64,000 nt of DNA from Solirubrobacter deserti (lineage in GTDB: Bacteria > Actinomycetota > Thermoleophilia > Solirubrobacterales > Solirubrobacteraceae). Shown piece by piece: positions 31,556 through 39,569 of this stretch (the first letter of the stretch is position 1; each line of letters opens with the position of its first letter). Made by a program: the position numbers and the translations under genes. The stretch lies in NCBI RefSeq assembly GCF_003344625.1, contig NZ_QPKJ02000005.1:186001-250000 (forward strand), read 5' to 3'. Below the pieces are notes generated by a model. The model had not been told where the DNA came from and made no database searches. It saw only the letters and a program-made list of their open reading frames with translations.

Positions 31556-32334
31556 CTGCCGACCGGGTGCCAGGCGGTCTTGAGCTCGACGAGCGGCTCC
31601 AGGCGCGTCAACGAATCGGTGTGCGGCGAGGGCCGCGAGACGCGCTTGACGGTCTCGGCGGCGAGCTCGTCGACCGTCTTGGCCACGTCGTCGTCGTAGG
31701 TGGCGTCGATGATCGCGTTCACGTCGCGGTGGCCGCACAGCGGCGTGAGCAGCTCGTCCAGCCGGCCGGAGAGCAGGTTGAGCACGCCGCCCGGGATGTC
31801 CGAGACGCCGGCGACCTCGCCGAGGTCGAGCGGACGCAGCGGCTTGGTCCGCGACACCACCGCGACGACGGTGTTGCCCGCGGCGAGCGCGGGCGCGATC
31901 TCGCGGACCAGGCCCAGCACGTCCGGCGAGTCCGGCGCGAGCACCGCGACCACGCCGGTCGGCTCCGGCGAGGAGAATGAGAGGAACGGCGCCGCGACCG
32001 GGTTCACGCCGCCCATGACCGCCGCGAGCTTGTCGGTCCAGCCCGCGTAGTGGACGAGCAGGTCGACCGCCTCGTCGATCTCGTCCGAGCGGTCCGAGCG
32101 CGACTCCAGCGCCTCCGCGAACCGGTACAGCACCTGCCCGCGGTTGTACGCGGTCTTCTTCGCCCACCCGGGCGCGGCGGCGCGCGCGGCCTTGACGGCG
32201 TCGCGCACGTCCTTGCGTGAGCCGCGCGGCACGTTGACGCCGCCGATCGGGTCGGTCCGGCCGGACTCCGAACGCACGAACGCGCCTCCCAGGTAGAGCT
32301 TGTACGTCTTGGCGACGGCCTGGCGGGCGCTCAT
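31552..32334 (-). CDS. Truncated, Cys-lacking aldehyde dehydrogenase-like protein
   Basis: 260 aa, about half of a normal ALDH. It matches the N-terminal coenzyme-binding half (KTYKLYLGGAFVRSESGRTD, LVHYAGWTDKLAAVMGGVNP, TGVVAVLAPDSPDVLGLVRE, ALAAGNTVVAVVSR) and then a short remainder, with no catalytic Cys or Glu motif. It starts inside the stop of the full-length ALDH (ATGA). ALDH16-type proteins consist of an active ALDH plus a second, catalytically dead ALDH domain, and this pair looks like a split version. A structural or regulatory subunit is therefore more likely than a decayed gene, since the frame and coupling are intact. Confidence 0.8.
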   Translation of the reverse strand: MSARQAVAKTYKLYLGGAFVRSESGRTDPIGGVNVPRGSRKDVRDAVKAARAAAPGWAKKTAYNRGQVLYRFAEALESRSDRSDEIDEAVDLLVHYAGWTDKLAAVMGGVNPVAAPFLSFSSPEPTGVVAVLAPDSPDVLGLVREIAPALAAGNTVVAVVSRTKPLRPLDLGEVAGVSDIPGGVLNLLSGRLDELLTPLCGHRDVNAIIDATYDDDVAKTVDELAAETVKRVSRPSPHTDSLTRLEPLVELKTAWHPVGS

Positions 32335-33788
32335 CCGCCCAGCCTCACGTACGGCGCCAGCCCGGCGGGCCCGCCCTCGCGGCCGAACCCGCTCTCCTTG
32401 TAGCCCCCGAACGCGGCCGTCGGGTCGAACTTGTTGTAGGTGTTCTGCCACACGACGCCGGCCCGCAGCTTGGACGCGACCTCGAACGCCTTCGCGCCGT
32501 TGTCGGTCCAGACGCCCGCGGCCAGGCCGTAGGCCGAGTTGTTGGCGCGCTCGACCGCCTCGGCGGGCGACCGGAACGTCGTGACCGACACGACCGGGCC
32601 GAAGATCTCCTCGACCGCGATCCGGTTCGCGGGCGCGACGTCGAGGAACATCGTCGGCGGGAACCAGTAGCCGGCGTCCGGGAGCGCGCAGGTCACCGAG
32701 CGCCGCACCGCGCCCTGCTGCTCGCCTGCCTCCACCATCTCGGTGATGCGCGCGAGCTGCTCGGCGGAGTTGATCGCGCCGACGTCGGTGTTCTTGTCCA
32801 GCGGGTCGCCGACGCGCAGGCGCTCCATCCGCGCCCACAGCTTGCGCACGACCTCCTCGGCCACGCTCTCCTGCAGCAGCAGGCGCGAGCCCGCGCAGCA
32901 CACGTGGCCCTGGTTGAAGAAGATGCCCTCGATGATGCCTTCGACCGCCTGGTCGAGCGCGGCGTCCTCGAAGACGATGTTCGCGGACTTGCCGCCGAGC
33001 TCCAGCGTGAGCCCGCGGCCCGTCCCGGCCAGCGCGCGCTGGATCTCCTTGCCGACCGCCGTCGAGCCGGTGAACGCGACCTTGTCGACCTCGGACCGCA
33101 CGAGCGCCGCGCCGGCGGACCCGTCGCCGGGGATGATGTTCACGACGCCGTCCGGCAGCCCGGCCTCCTGCACGATCTCGGCGAGCAGGAGCGCGGTGAG
33201 CGGCGTCGTCTCGGCGGGCTTCAGAACCGCGGTGTTGCCGGTCGCCAGCGCGGGCGCGAGCTTCCACGCCGCCATCAGCAGCGGGAAGTTCCATGGGACC
33301 ACCTGGCCGACCACCCCGCGTGGCTCGTACGCGCGCCCGCCGAACGCGTACTGCAGCTTGTCCGCCCAACCCGCGTAGGAGAAGAAGTGCGCGGCGGCGA
33401 GCGGGACGTCCACGTCGCGTGACTCGCGGATCGGCTTGCCACCGTCGAGCGTCTCCACGATCGCGAGCTCACGCGCGCGCTCCTGGATCAGCCGCGCGAT
33501 CCGGAACAGGTACTTGCCGCGCTCGAGCGCCGGCAGCGCGGCCCAGCCGTCCGCGGCGCCGCGCGCGGCGTCGACCGCCGCCGCCACGTCGCCAGGCCCC
33601 GCGAACGCGACCTCCGCCAGCGTCTCCTCGGTCGCGGGGTTGCGCGTCTCCACGACCGTCCCGTCGGTGGGCGCGACGAACGACCCCCCGATGAACAGGT
33701 CGTAGCGCGGCTTCAGCGGTGCCGCGTCGCGCGACTCGGGTGCCGGCGCGTAGTCCCACCTCAGGGCTGCTCGTTCAACGGTCGCCAT
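32331..33788 (-). CDS. NAD(P)-dependent aldehyde dehydrogenase
   Basis: 485 aa full-length ALDH. Motifs in order: PRGVVGQVVPWNFPLLMAAW, GNTAVLKPAETTPLTALLLA, DKVAFTGSTAVGKEIQRAL, catalytic Glu in LTLELGGKSANIVFED, catalytic Cys in FFNQGHVCCAGSRLLLQ and EEIFGPVVSVTTF. It lies between deoC (6-bp gap) and the truncated ALDH (4-nt overlap). DeoC releases acetaldehyde from deoxyribose-5-phosphate, so oxidation of acetaldehyde to acetate is the natural job in this operon. That role is inferred from context. Confidence 0.92.
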   Translation of the reverse strand: MATVERAALRWDYAPAPESRDAAPLKPRYDLFIGGSFVAPTDGTVVETRNPATEETLAEVAFAGPGDVAAAVDAARGAADGWAALPALERGKYLFRIARLIQERARELAIVETLDGGKPIRESRDVDVPLAAAHFFSYAGWADKLQYAFGGRAYEPRGVVGQVVPWNFPLLMAAWKLAPALATGNTAVLKPAETTPLTALLLAEIVQEAGLPDGVVNIIPGDGSAGAALVRSEVDKVAFTGSTAVGKEIQRALAGTGRGLTLELGGKSANIVFEDAALDQAVEGIIEGIFFNQGHVCCAGSRLLLQESVAEEVVRKLWARMERLRVGDPLDKNTDVGAINSAEQLARITEMVEAGEQQGAVRRSVTCALPDAGYWFPPTMFLDVAPANRIAVEEIFGPVVSVTTFRSPAEAVERANNSAYGLAAGVWTDNGAKAFEVASKLRAGVVWQNTYNKFDPTAAFGGYKESGFGREGGPAGLAPYVRLGG

Positions 33789-33794
33789 GAAGCC

Positions 33795-34682
33795 TCACTC
33801 CTTCGAGAAGTCCTCGGCGCGCCCGTAGTGGCCGCCGTCGAGCTTGGCGTACTGCATCAGCAGGTCGTTCAGCAGCGAGGAGGCGCCGATCCGGAAGCGG
33901 TCCGGCGTCAGCCACTCGTCACCCAGCGTCTCCTTGACCAGCACGAGCATGTGCAGCGCCGCCTTGGTCGTCGAGACGCCGCCCGCGGCCTTGACGCCGA
34001 CCACCCGGCCCGTCCGCTCGAAGTGGTCGCGCACGACCTCGAGCATCACGAGCACGACGCCCGGCGTGGCCCCGCTGGAGGCCTTGCCCGTCGAGGTCTT
34101 GATCACGTCCGCGCCCGCCGCGATCGCCAGCTCGGACGCGTGCCGGACGTGCGCGTAGGTCGGCAGCTCCGCCGTCTCCAGGATCACCTTCAGGTGCGCG
34201 CTCCCACACGCCTCCTTGACGGCCTCGATCTCGCGCGCGACCGTCCGGTCGTCCCCGCGCAGGTACGCGTCGCGCGAGATCACCATGTCGATCTCGCTCG
34301 CGCCCGCGGCCACCGCCTCGCGCGTCTCGTCCACCTTGACCTTCAGCGACGTCTGCCCGGCGGGGAACCCGGTCGCGACGGACGCGACGGCCACGCCGGA
34401 GCCCTCCAGCGCGGCGGCGGCCACGCCGACCAGCGACGGGTACACGCACACGGCGGCGCACGACGGCAGCTCCGGCCGCGACGGGTCCGGGCACACGGCC
34501 TTGGCGCACAGGTGGCGGACCTTCCCGGGCGTATCCGACCCTTCGAGCGTCGTCAGGTCGATCATCGACGTCGCAAGGCGGATCCCCTCGCGCTTGGCCG
34601 TCGTCTTGATCGACCGGCGCCCGAGCGCCGCGGCCCGCTCTTCGACCCCGACGCGGTTGACGGGGGTGAGGGAACGGCTCAT
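33795..34682 (-). CDS. deoC: Deoxyribose-phosphate aldolase
   Basis: 295 aa class I aldolase cleaving 2-deoxyribose-5-phosphate to glyceraldehyde-3-phosphate and acetaldehyde. SMIDLTTLEGSDTPGKVRHL opens the barrel, GASEIDMVISRDAYLRGDD holds the conserved Asp, and the Schiff-base Lys is in ADVIKTSTGKASSGAT, with a second Lys in VVGVKAAGGVSTT. The length is at the long end of the family because of an N-terminal extension of ~35 residues and a C-terminal tail. First gene of a four-gene operon with both ALDH-type genes and the RNB nuclease. Confidence 0.93.
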   Translation of the reverse strand: MSRSLTPVNRVGVEERAAALGRRSIKTTAKREGIRLATSMIDLTTLEGSDTPGKVRHLCAKAVCPDPSRPELPSCAAVCVYPSLVGVAAAALEGSGVAVASVATGFPAGQTSLKVKVDETREAVAAGASEIDMVISRDAYLRGDDRTVAREIEAVKEACGSAHLKVILETAELPTYAHVRHASELAIAAGADVIKTSTGKASSGATPGVVLVMLEVVRDHFERTGRVVGVKAAGGVSTTKAALHMLVLVKETLGDEWLTPDRFRIGASSLLNDLLMQYAKLDGGHYGRAEDFSKE

Positions 34683-34738
34683 GCGGGCAGTGTGGCAGCC
34701 CCGGGAATAGGCCGGGGCACCACGACGTCAGGACAGGC

Positions 34739-35338
34739 ATGCAGCCCCTCAACGTCATCGTCGCGGCCGACTCGGCACTGCTGCGCGCCGGCCTGACGCA
34801 CCTGCTCACCGACCACGGGATCACCGTCGTCGCGCAGGCGGTGGACGGCGCGGAGCTCAAGCGCAAGGCCCGCGCGCACCGCCCGGACATGGCCGTCGTC
34901 GCCCTCAAGGAACCGCCGGTCCGCGAGGACCTCCCGCTGCTCGTGCTCGCGCACGCGCCCGATCCCGACGTCGCGCTCGACCTGCTCGACGACCGTCCGG
35001 CCGGCGCCGGCTATCTGCTCGAGGAGCGGATCCCGGACGTCGGCCGCTTCATCGGCGCCGTGCGCGAGGTCGCCGCGGGCGGCTCCGTGCTCGACCCCGC
35101 CGTCGTGCCGGAGGTGCTCGGCCGGCGCACCGCCCGGGACGCGTTCACTGCGCGCGAGCGCGAGGTCCTCGGCCTGATGGCCCAGGGCCGAAGCAACCGC
35201 GCGATCGCGCAAGCGGCGTTCCTGTCCGAGCGCGCCGTCGAGCGGCACGTCACCGCGATCTTCGACAAGCTCCGGCTTCCCCCGTCCTCCCGGACGCACC
35301 GCCGGGTGCTCGCGGTGCGCGCGCACCTTCAGTGCTGA
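34739..35338 (+). CDS. NarL/LuxR-type regulator with a degenerate receiver domain
   Basis: 199 aa. The C-terminal LuxR HTH is intact (DAFTAREREVLGLMAQGRSN, then RAIAQAAFLSERAVERHV). The N-terminal domain keeps the receiver fold (LNVIVAADSALLRAGLTHLL) but has lost key residues: the acceptor Asp is absent (MAVVALKEPP where VVDIRMPP is usual) and the conserved Lys is replaced in GYLLEERIPD (usually GYLLK). It therefore probably does not respond to phosphorylation and may sense a ligand or partner instead. It lies just upstream of the PucR gene in the same direction, with no adjacent kinase. Confidence 0.85.
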   Translation: MQPLNVIVAADSALLRAGLTHLLTDHGITVVAQAVDGAELKRKARAHRPDMAVVALKEPPVREDLPLLVLAHAPDPDVALDLLDDRPAGAGYLLEERIPDVGRFIGAVREVAAGGSVLDPAVVPEVLGRRTARDAFTAREREVLGLMAQGRSNRAIAQAAFLSERAVERHVTAIFDKLRLPPSSRTHRRVLAVRAHLQC

Positions 35339-35340
35339 GG

Positions 35341-35346
35341 TACTGT
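35341..35346 (+). promoter_or_regulatory. -10 box (TACTGT) for the leaderless PucR-family gene
   Basis: TACTGT ends 7 nt before the ATG at 35354 and starts just after the stop codon of the preceding regulator. Confidence 0.5.
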
Positions 35347-35353
35347 CGCGTGA

Positions 35354-36445
35354 ATGGACGCCGGCAGCGTCATCGACGCCATGGAGCGCGACGCTGAGGA
35401 CCTCGCCCGGCGGATCGTGACCGTCATCCGCGACGAGGTCGAGGAGTACCGCTCCGTGCGCGATCCGGCCCTCGCCGCGCAGGTGTTCGCGCACGCCATC
35501 GCGCACGTGCACGCGTTCGTCCGCTGCGCCCGCCGCGGCCGCCCGCCGCAGGGCCCCGAGCTGGACTTCGTGCGCGAGCGCGGTGCCTGGCGCGCGCGTG
35601 ATCTGATGCCGCTCGATTCGCTGCTCGAGACGTACCTGATCGGCCAGCGCCTGTTCTGGGAGACGATCGTCGGGGCCGCCGGCGACACTCGCGAAGGGCT
35701 CCTGGTCGCGCGCGAGCTGACCGGGTTCACGTTCCAGTACACGCACGCGATCAACGTGGCCGTCGCCGAGGCCTATCTCGGCGAGGCCCGCGCGCTCGCC
35801 ACCGAGGTCGACCGCGCCCGCCGCACGTTCCTCGAGCAGCTGCTCTCCGGCGCCACGACCGATCCGGCGCGCGCCCACGCCTTCGGCATCCGCCCGGACG
35901 GCGACCACACGGTCGTGGTCGTCAAGCACCCGGGCGAGGAGCGCCAGGCGGTGCGCGCGCTCGAGCGGCTGGACCCGTTCGTCGTCGTCCGCGGCGACGA
36001 GGTGATCGCGATCTCCCGCCGCACGCCCGCCGAGCTGCGCGCCGAGCTCACACTCGACGTCGGCCTGACCGCCGGCATCTCGACGCTCTGCCATGGCCTC
36101 GCTGATGTGGCGCGCGGCTACGTCGAGGCCCGCTGCGCGCTGCGGCACGCGGACCCCGTCGCGGCGCTGGAGGAGGTCGGCCTGATCGACTACCTCGCGC
36201 ACGCCGCCGACGACACCGCCCAGCGGCTGCTCCCACCGGGCCTGGACCGGCTCGAGCCGCTCGCCGAGACGCTGCTCGCCTACGCGGACTGCGACCTCAA
36301 CGTCGCCCGCACGGCGGAGCGCCTCGGCGTGCACCCGAACACGGTCCACTACCGCCTACGGCGCGCGCACGACCTCACGGGGCGGGACCCGCGGCGTTTC
36401 GCCGAGCTCGTCGAGCTCACCACCGCGCTTCGCCTTGTCGCCTAG
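35354..36445 (+). CDS. PucR-family transcriptional regulator
   Basis: 363 aa. The N-terminal ~170 residues are helical (RsbR/PucR-like sensor region), a central GGDEF-like fold follows, and the C-terminal HTH_30 domain is clear: LLAYADCDLNVARTAERLGV followed by HPNTVHYRLRRAHDLTGRD. Such proteins control purine, amino-acid or nitrogen catabolism genes. The last 30 codons overlap the end of amtB on the other strand. This arrangement makes reciprocal antisense control with ammonium transport possible. Confidence 0.85.
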   Translation: MDAGSVIDAMERDAEDLARRIVTVIRDEVEEYRSVRDPALAAQVFAHAIAHVHAFVRCARRGRPPQGPELDFVRERGAWRARDLMPLDSLLETYLIGQRLFWETIVGAAGDTREGLLVARELTGFTFQYTHAINVAVAEAYLGEARALATEVDRARRTFLEQLLSGATTDPARAHAFGIRPDGDHTVVVVKHPGEERQAVRALERLDPFVVVRGDEVIAISRRTPAELRAELTLDVGLTAGISTLCHGLADVARGYVEARCALRHADPVAALEEVGLIDYLAHAADDTAQRLLPPGLDRLEPLAETLLAYADCDLNVARTAERLGVHPNTVHYRLRRAHDLTGRDPRRFAELVELTTALRLVA

Positions 36446-37687
36446 CGCCACCAGGATCGCGCCCTCGCCGGTGGCGTACGCCTCCTCGCCGTGGGCGATG
36501 ATGTCCATGCCGATCGCCTCTTCCTTCGCCGTCGCGCGCAACGGCATGACCAGGCCGATCAGCTTGAGCAGGACGAACGTCACCACGAACGCGTAGGTGG
36601 TGGCCGCGAGCACGGCGAGCAGCTGCTTGCCGAGCTGCGCGACGTCGCCGTAGAAGGCGCCGTCGCCGAGGCCGCCGTTCCAGCCCGCCTGGGCGACCAG
36701 GCCGATGAAGACGGTGCCGGTGAGGCCCGCGACGCCGTGCGCCGCGAGCACGTCGAGCGTCTCGTCCACGCGCCAGCGCGGGCGCCACATAATCACGAAG
36801 TAGCTCGGGATCGCGGCCACGACGCCCAGGACCATCGCCCAGATCGGCGAGATGTAGCCCGCGGCGGGCGTGATGCCGACGCAGCCGACGACGATCGCCG
36901 TGGCGGCGCCGATCGCGGTCACCTGACGCGAGCGCAGCAGGTCGAGCACGAACCAGGCGGCCAGCGCGCACGCCGGGGTGAGCAGCGTGTTGGTGAACGC
37001 GAGCACGCTCGAGTTGCCGGCGGTCAGCCCGCTGCCGCCGTTGAAGCCGAACCAGCCGAACCACAGCAGGCCGGCGCCGAGCAGGACGTAGACCGAGTTG
37101 TGCGGGAGGATCGCGACGCGGCCGTGGTCGCGCCGCCGGCCGACGACCCATGCGGCGGCCAGGGCGCTGAAGCCCGAGCCCATCTCGACCGGCACGCCGC
37201 CCGCGAAGTCCAGGACGCCCGCCTCCTGCAGCCAGCCGCCGCCCCACACCCAGTGGGCGAGGACGGCGTACACGAGCACCGACCACAGGGCGGCGAAGAT
37301 CAGGAACGCGCCGAAGCGCATGCGCTCGACCACGGCGCCCGCGACCAGCGCGGTGGTGAGGATGCAGAACGTGGCCTGGAAGGCCATGAACAGCAGGTGC
37401 GGGATCGTCTGGCCCTCGCGCGGCTCGAAGTCGACGCCGCTCAACCCGACGTGGTCGAAGCCGCCGATGATGGCGTTGCCCGGCGAGAACGCGAACGAGT
37501 AGCCGACCAGCGCCCACGTGATCATCGCGACGGGCACCGCGGCGACGCACATCATGAACGTGTTGAGCGTGTTCTTGGACCGCACGAGGCCGGCGTAGAA
37601 CAGGCCGAGCGCGGGTGTCATCAGCAGCACCAGTGCGGCCGACATCAGGATCCAGGCGGTGTCGCCCGCGTTGATCGCAGCGTTCAT
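36356..37687 (-). CDS. amtB: Ammonium transporter AmtB
   Basis: 443 aa, about eleven membrane segments. The pore His residues are in VLAHWVWGGGWLQE and VLAAHGVAGLTGTVFIG, the ammonium-family signature is around GGVPVEMGSGFSALAAAWVV, and the periplasmic recruitment Phe/Trp segments are present (GLLWFGWFGFNGGSGL). The cytoplasmic C-terminal tail (KAKRGGELDELGETPRVPPR) is the P-II docking region and is encoded within the overlap with the PucR gene. It starts inside the glnK stop (ATGA), the usual glnK-amtB pair, here with glnK first. Confidence 0.95.
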   Translation of the reverse strand: MNAAINAGDTAWILMSAALVLLMTPALGLFYAGLVRSKNTLNTFMMCVAAVPVAMITWALVGYSFAFSPGNAIIGGFDHVGLSGVDFEPREGQTIPHLLFMAFQATFCILTTALVAGAVVERMRFGAFLIFAALWSVLVYAVLAHWVWGGGWLQEAGVLDFAGGVPVEMGSGFSALAAAWVVGRRRDHGRVAILPHNSVYVLLGAGLLWFGWFGFNGGSGLTAGNSSVLAFTNTLLTPACALAAWFVLDLLRSRQVTAIGAATAIVVGCVGITPAAGYISPIWAMVLGVVAAIPSYFVIMWRPRWRVDETLDVLAAHGVAGLTGTVFIGLVAQAGWNGGLGDGAFYGDVAQLGKQLLAVLAATTYAFVVTFVLLKLIGLVMPLRATAKEEAIGMDIIAHGEEAYATGEGAILVALGDKAKRGGELDELGETPRVPPREVVRAP

Positions 37688-38043
37688 CGGGCAGCCTCCA
37701 CCGGCGTGACGGCGGCTTCCTCGGTCTCACCGGAGCGGATGCGCACGACCTGCTCCAGGTCCATCACGAAGATCTTGCCGTCGCCGACCTCGCCGGTCTG
37801 CCCCGCAGAGCAGAGCGCCTCGATGGCCGGTTCCACGAAGTCCTCGGACACGGCGATCTCGAACCGCACCTTCTCCGTGAGCCCGACCTGCACGGTCGTC
37901 CCGCGGTAGGTCTCCACGCGGTCGAGCTCGCCGCCATGCCCCAGCACGCGGCTCATCGAGAAGCCGCGGACCTCGGCGCGGTAGAGGGCTTCCAGCACTT
38001 CATTCGTCTTTTCGGGGCGGACAATCCCGATCACGAGCTTCAT
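37684..38043 (-). CDS. glnK: Nitrogen regulatory protein P-II (GlnK/GlnB)
   Basis: 119 aa trimeric sensor of ATP/ADP and 2-oxoglutarate. MKLVIGIVRPEKTNEVLEAL is the first strand/helix; VGDGKIFVMDLEQVVRIRSG is the C-terminal P-II signature. The T-loop (ETYRGTTVQVGLTEKVRFEI) keeps the Tyr of YRG but has Val where the uridylylated/adenylylated Tyr51 usually lies, so covalent modification at the standard site is unlikely. It would bind and block AmtB, encoded by the coupled downstream gene. A -10-like GATAAA lies in the 69-bp gap upstream (38044-38112). Confidence 0.93.
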   Translation of the reverse strand: MKLVIGIVRPEKTNEVLEALYRAEVRGFSMSRVLGHGGELDRVETYRGTTVQVGLTEKVRFEIAVSEDFVEPAIEALCSAGQTGEVGDGKIFVMDLEQVVRIRSGETEEAAVTPVEAAR

Positions 38044-38112
38044 GGCCGGGAAGCCTTCCGGCGCGCGGGCCGCGCGTCTTTATCCGCCCGTACAAAGGCG
38101 AGCGGCGGGCTC

Positions 38113-39360
38113 TTATCCCAGCTGGAAGCCCCAGGGCGGCAGGCCGCCCGCCGGCTCGTCGCTCAAGTTGACGACCACGACGTCGTCGTCCCACGCCCAC
38201 GAGACCAGCGGCGGCTCGCTTTCCAGCAGCCGCCACGTGCCCTGCAACCGCGCTGCGCGCGGGAGCAGCCAGGCGTAGAACGCGCGCAGCTCGGCGTCCG
38301 GCGGCTCGTCCGGGCCGCGGCCCAGGAACACGGGAACGTGCGCCCGCCGGCCGGAGAGCTGCCCGTCGTGGTAGAGCCGCGCGCCCGGCAGGGTCGACAT
38401 CACGACCGCGGCCGCGCGCGCCTGCTCAGGCCCGAACACGGACGCGGCGCGCGGCTCGTCGTGGTTCTCGATGAAGCGCACGAGCCGCTCCTGGTACTCG
38501 ACCGGCGCCGTCAGATGGCCGCGCACGTCGCCGCGCTCCACCAGCCGGTCGTAGAGCCGCTTGTCGTAGCAGAGGTCGAACCCCTGCTCCATCAGCGCGA
38601 ACTCCATGTCCCAGTACGCCTCGGCGATGAACAGCAGGCCCGGGTGCGTCCACTTCACGCGCGTGATCAGCTGCGGCCAGAACTCCTCCGCGTGCGGCTC
38701 GACGCCCCACGTGCCCGCGAAGACCTCGCTGATCATCAGCATCGCCATGTCGCAGCGCAGCCCGTCGCACTGCGCGCCCACGTCGACGAGCGTCTCGGCC
38801 ACGGCCGACCGCAGGCCGTCGTTGAACGCGTCGAGCTGGACGACGTCCGGCCACGGCGGGAAGTACGGGTCACGCCCGCGCGCGACGATCCCGCCGGCCG
38901 TGCGCACGAAGTCCGCGGGCCGCTCGGCCAGCTGCGCCTCCGTCCCGCGGATGAAGTACTCGGGGTTGGACGCCAGCCACGGATGGTCGGGCGCGACGTG
39001 GTTGGGGACGTAGTCGAGGATCAGCCGGAGCCCGCGCGCGGCCAGCTCGTGCCGCGCCACGGCCAGCCCCTCGCGCCCGCCGAAGCGCTCGTCGACGACG
39101 TAGTCGCGCACGCAGTAGGGCGAGCCGATCACGTCGCCGGGCCGCAGGTCGGTCAGCGCGGCGCGAAACGACGCCGACAGGCCGTCGTCGACGGCCGCGA
39201 TCGCCAGCCCGGCGGGCGAGCGCCGCCACACGCCCATCAGCCAGACGGCGTCGACCGGCAGCGCCGCGATCGCGTCCCAGCGTTTGGCCGGCACGTCGGC
39301 CAGCGAGTGCCCGCCCAGCCACACGGCGGTGTTGATCTCGTAGATCGAGAGCCGGGTCAC
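38113..39360 (-). CDS. GH13 (alpha-amylase family) glycoside hydrolase
   Basis: 415 aa from a GTG at 39360. Its TIM barrel carries region I LILDYVPNHVAPDHP, region II CDGLRCDMAMLM with the nucleophile Asp, region III LFIAEAYWDMEF with the acid/base Glu, and region IV IENHDEPRAAS. The C-terminal domain is reduced to a short strand region (LVSWAWDDDVVVVNLSDEPA). There is no signal peptide, so it acts inside the cell, perhaps on storage glucans or trehalose-type sugars. A TATGGT box 9 nt upstream (39370-39375 on the other strand) suggests a nearly leaderless mRNA. Confidence 0.88.
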   Translation of the reverse strand: MTRLSIYEINTAVWLGGHSLADVPAKRWDAIAALPVDAVWLMGVWRRSPAGLAIAAVDDGLSASFRAALTDLRPGDVIGSPYCVRDYVVDERFGGREGLAVARHELAARGLRLILDYVPNHVAPDHPWLASNPEYFIRGTEAQLAERPADFVRTAGGIVARGRDPYFPPWPDVVQLDAFNDGLRSAVAETLVDVGAQCDGLRCDMAMLMISEVFAGTWGVEPHAEEFWPQLITRVKWTHPGLLFIAEAYWDMEFALMEQGFDLCYDKRLYDRLVERGDVRGHLTAPVEYQERLVRFIENHDEPRAASVFGPEQARAAAVVMSTLPGARLYHDGQLSGRRAHVPVFLGRGPDEPPDAELRAFYAWLLPRAARLQGTWRLLESEPPLVSWAWDDDVVVVNLSDEPAGGLPPWGFQLG

Positions 39361-39382
39361 CGCCTCGGGACCATACGGGCCG

Positions 39383-39556
39383 CTGGTACATTCGCCAAAG
39401 TCGTTAGCGGAGGCGCTGGAGCTCGAGGGCGGCTGGATCAGCGGGCGCCGCTACGAGATCGACGACGAGCCGATGGTCGCCCTGGACGACTTCTCGATGA
39501 AGGATCTCCTGCTCGATTTGTCCGCGTTGCTCGCGTTGGCTGTGACTCCCGACTAG
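39383..39556 (+). CDS. Short coding-like segment, start unresolved
   Basis: From about 39383 to a TAG at 39554-39556 there is an open frame with strong GC3 bias reading EALELEGGWISGRRYEIDDE and later DFSMKDLLLDLSALLALAVT. Acidic and leucine-rich composition and codon use look like a real small protein. However, no ATG or GTG start is present upstream in this frame (only CTG at 39383 or 39416, or an internal ATG at 39473). It lies between the divergent GH13 gene and the GerMN/YkuD gene. The segment could be a small protein with an unusual start or the remains of one. Confidence 0.3.
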   Translation: MVHSPKSLAEALELEGGWISGRRYEIDDEPMVALDDFSMKDLLLDLSALLALAVTPD

Positions 39557-39569
39557 CCTTGTGGGCCTC

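Noticed and set aside
31552..32334. Half-length ALDH as a pseudogene
   Set aside because: The frame is intact, codon use is normal and both ends are translationally coupled to neighbours, so it is treated as a real subunit-like gene.
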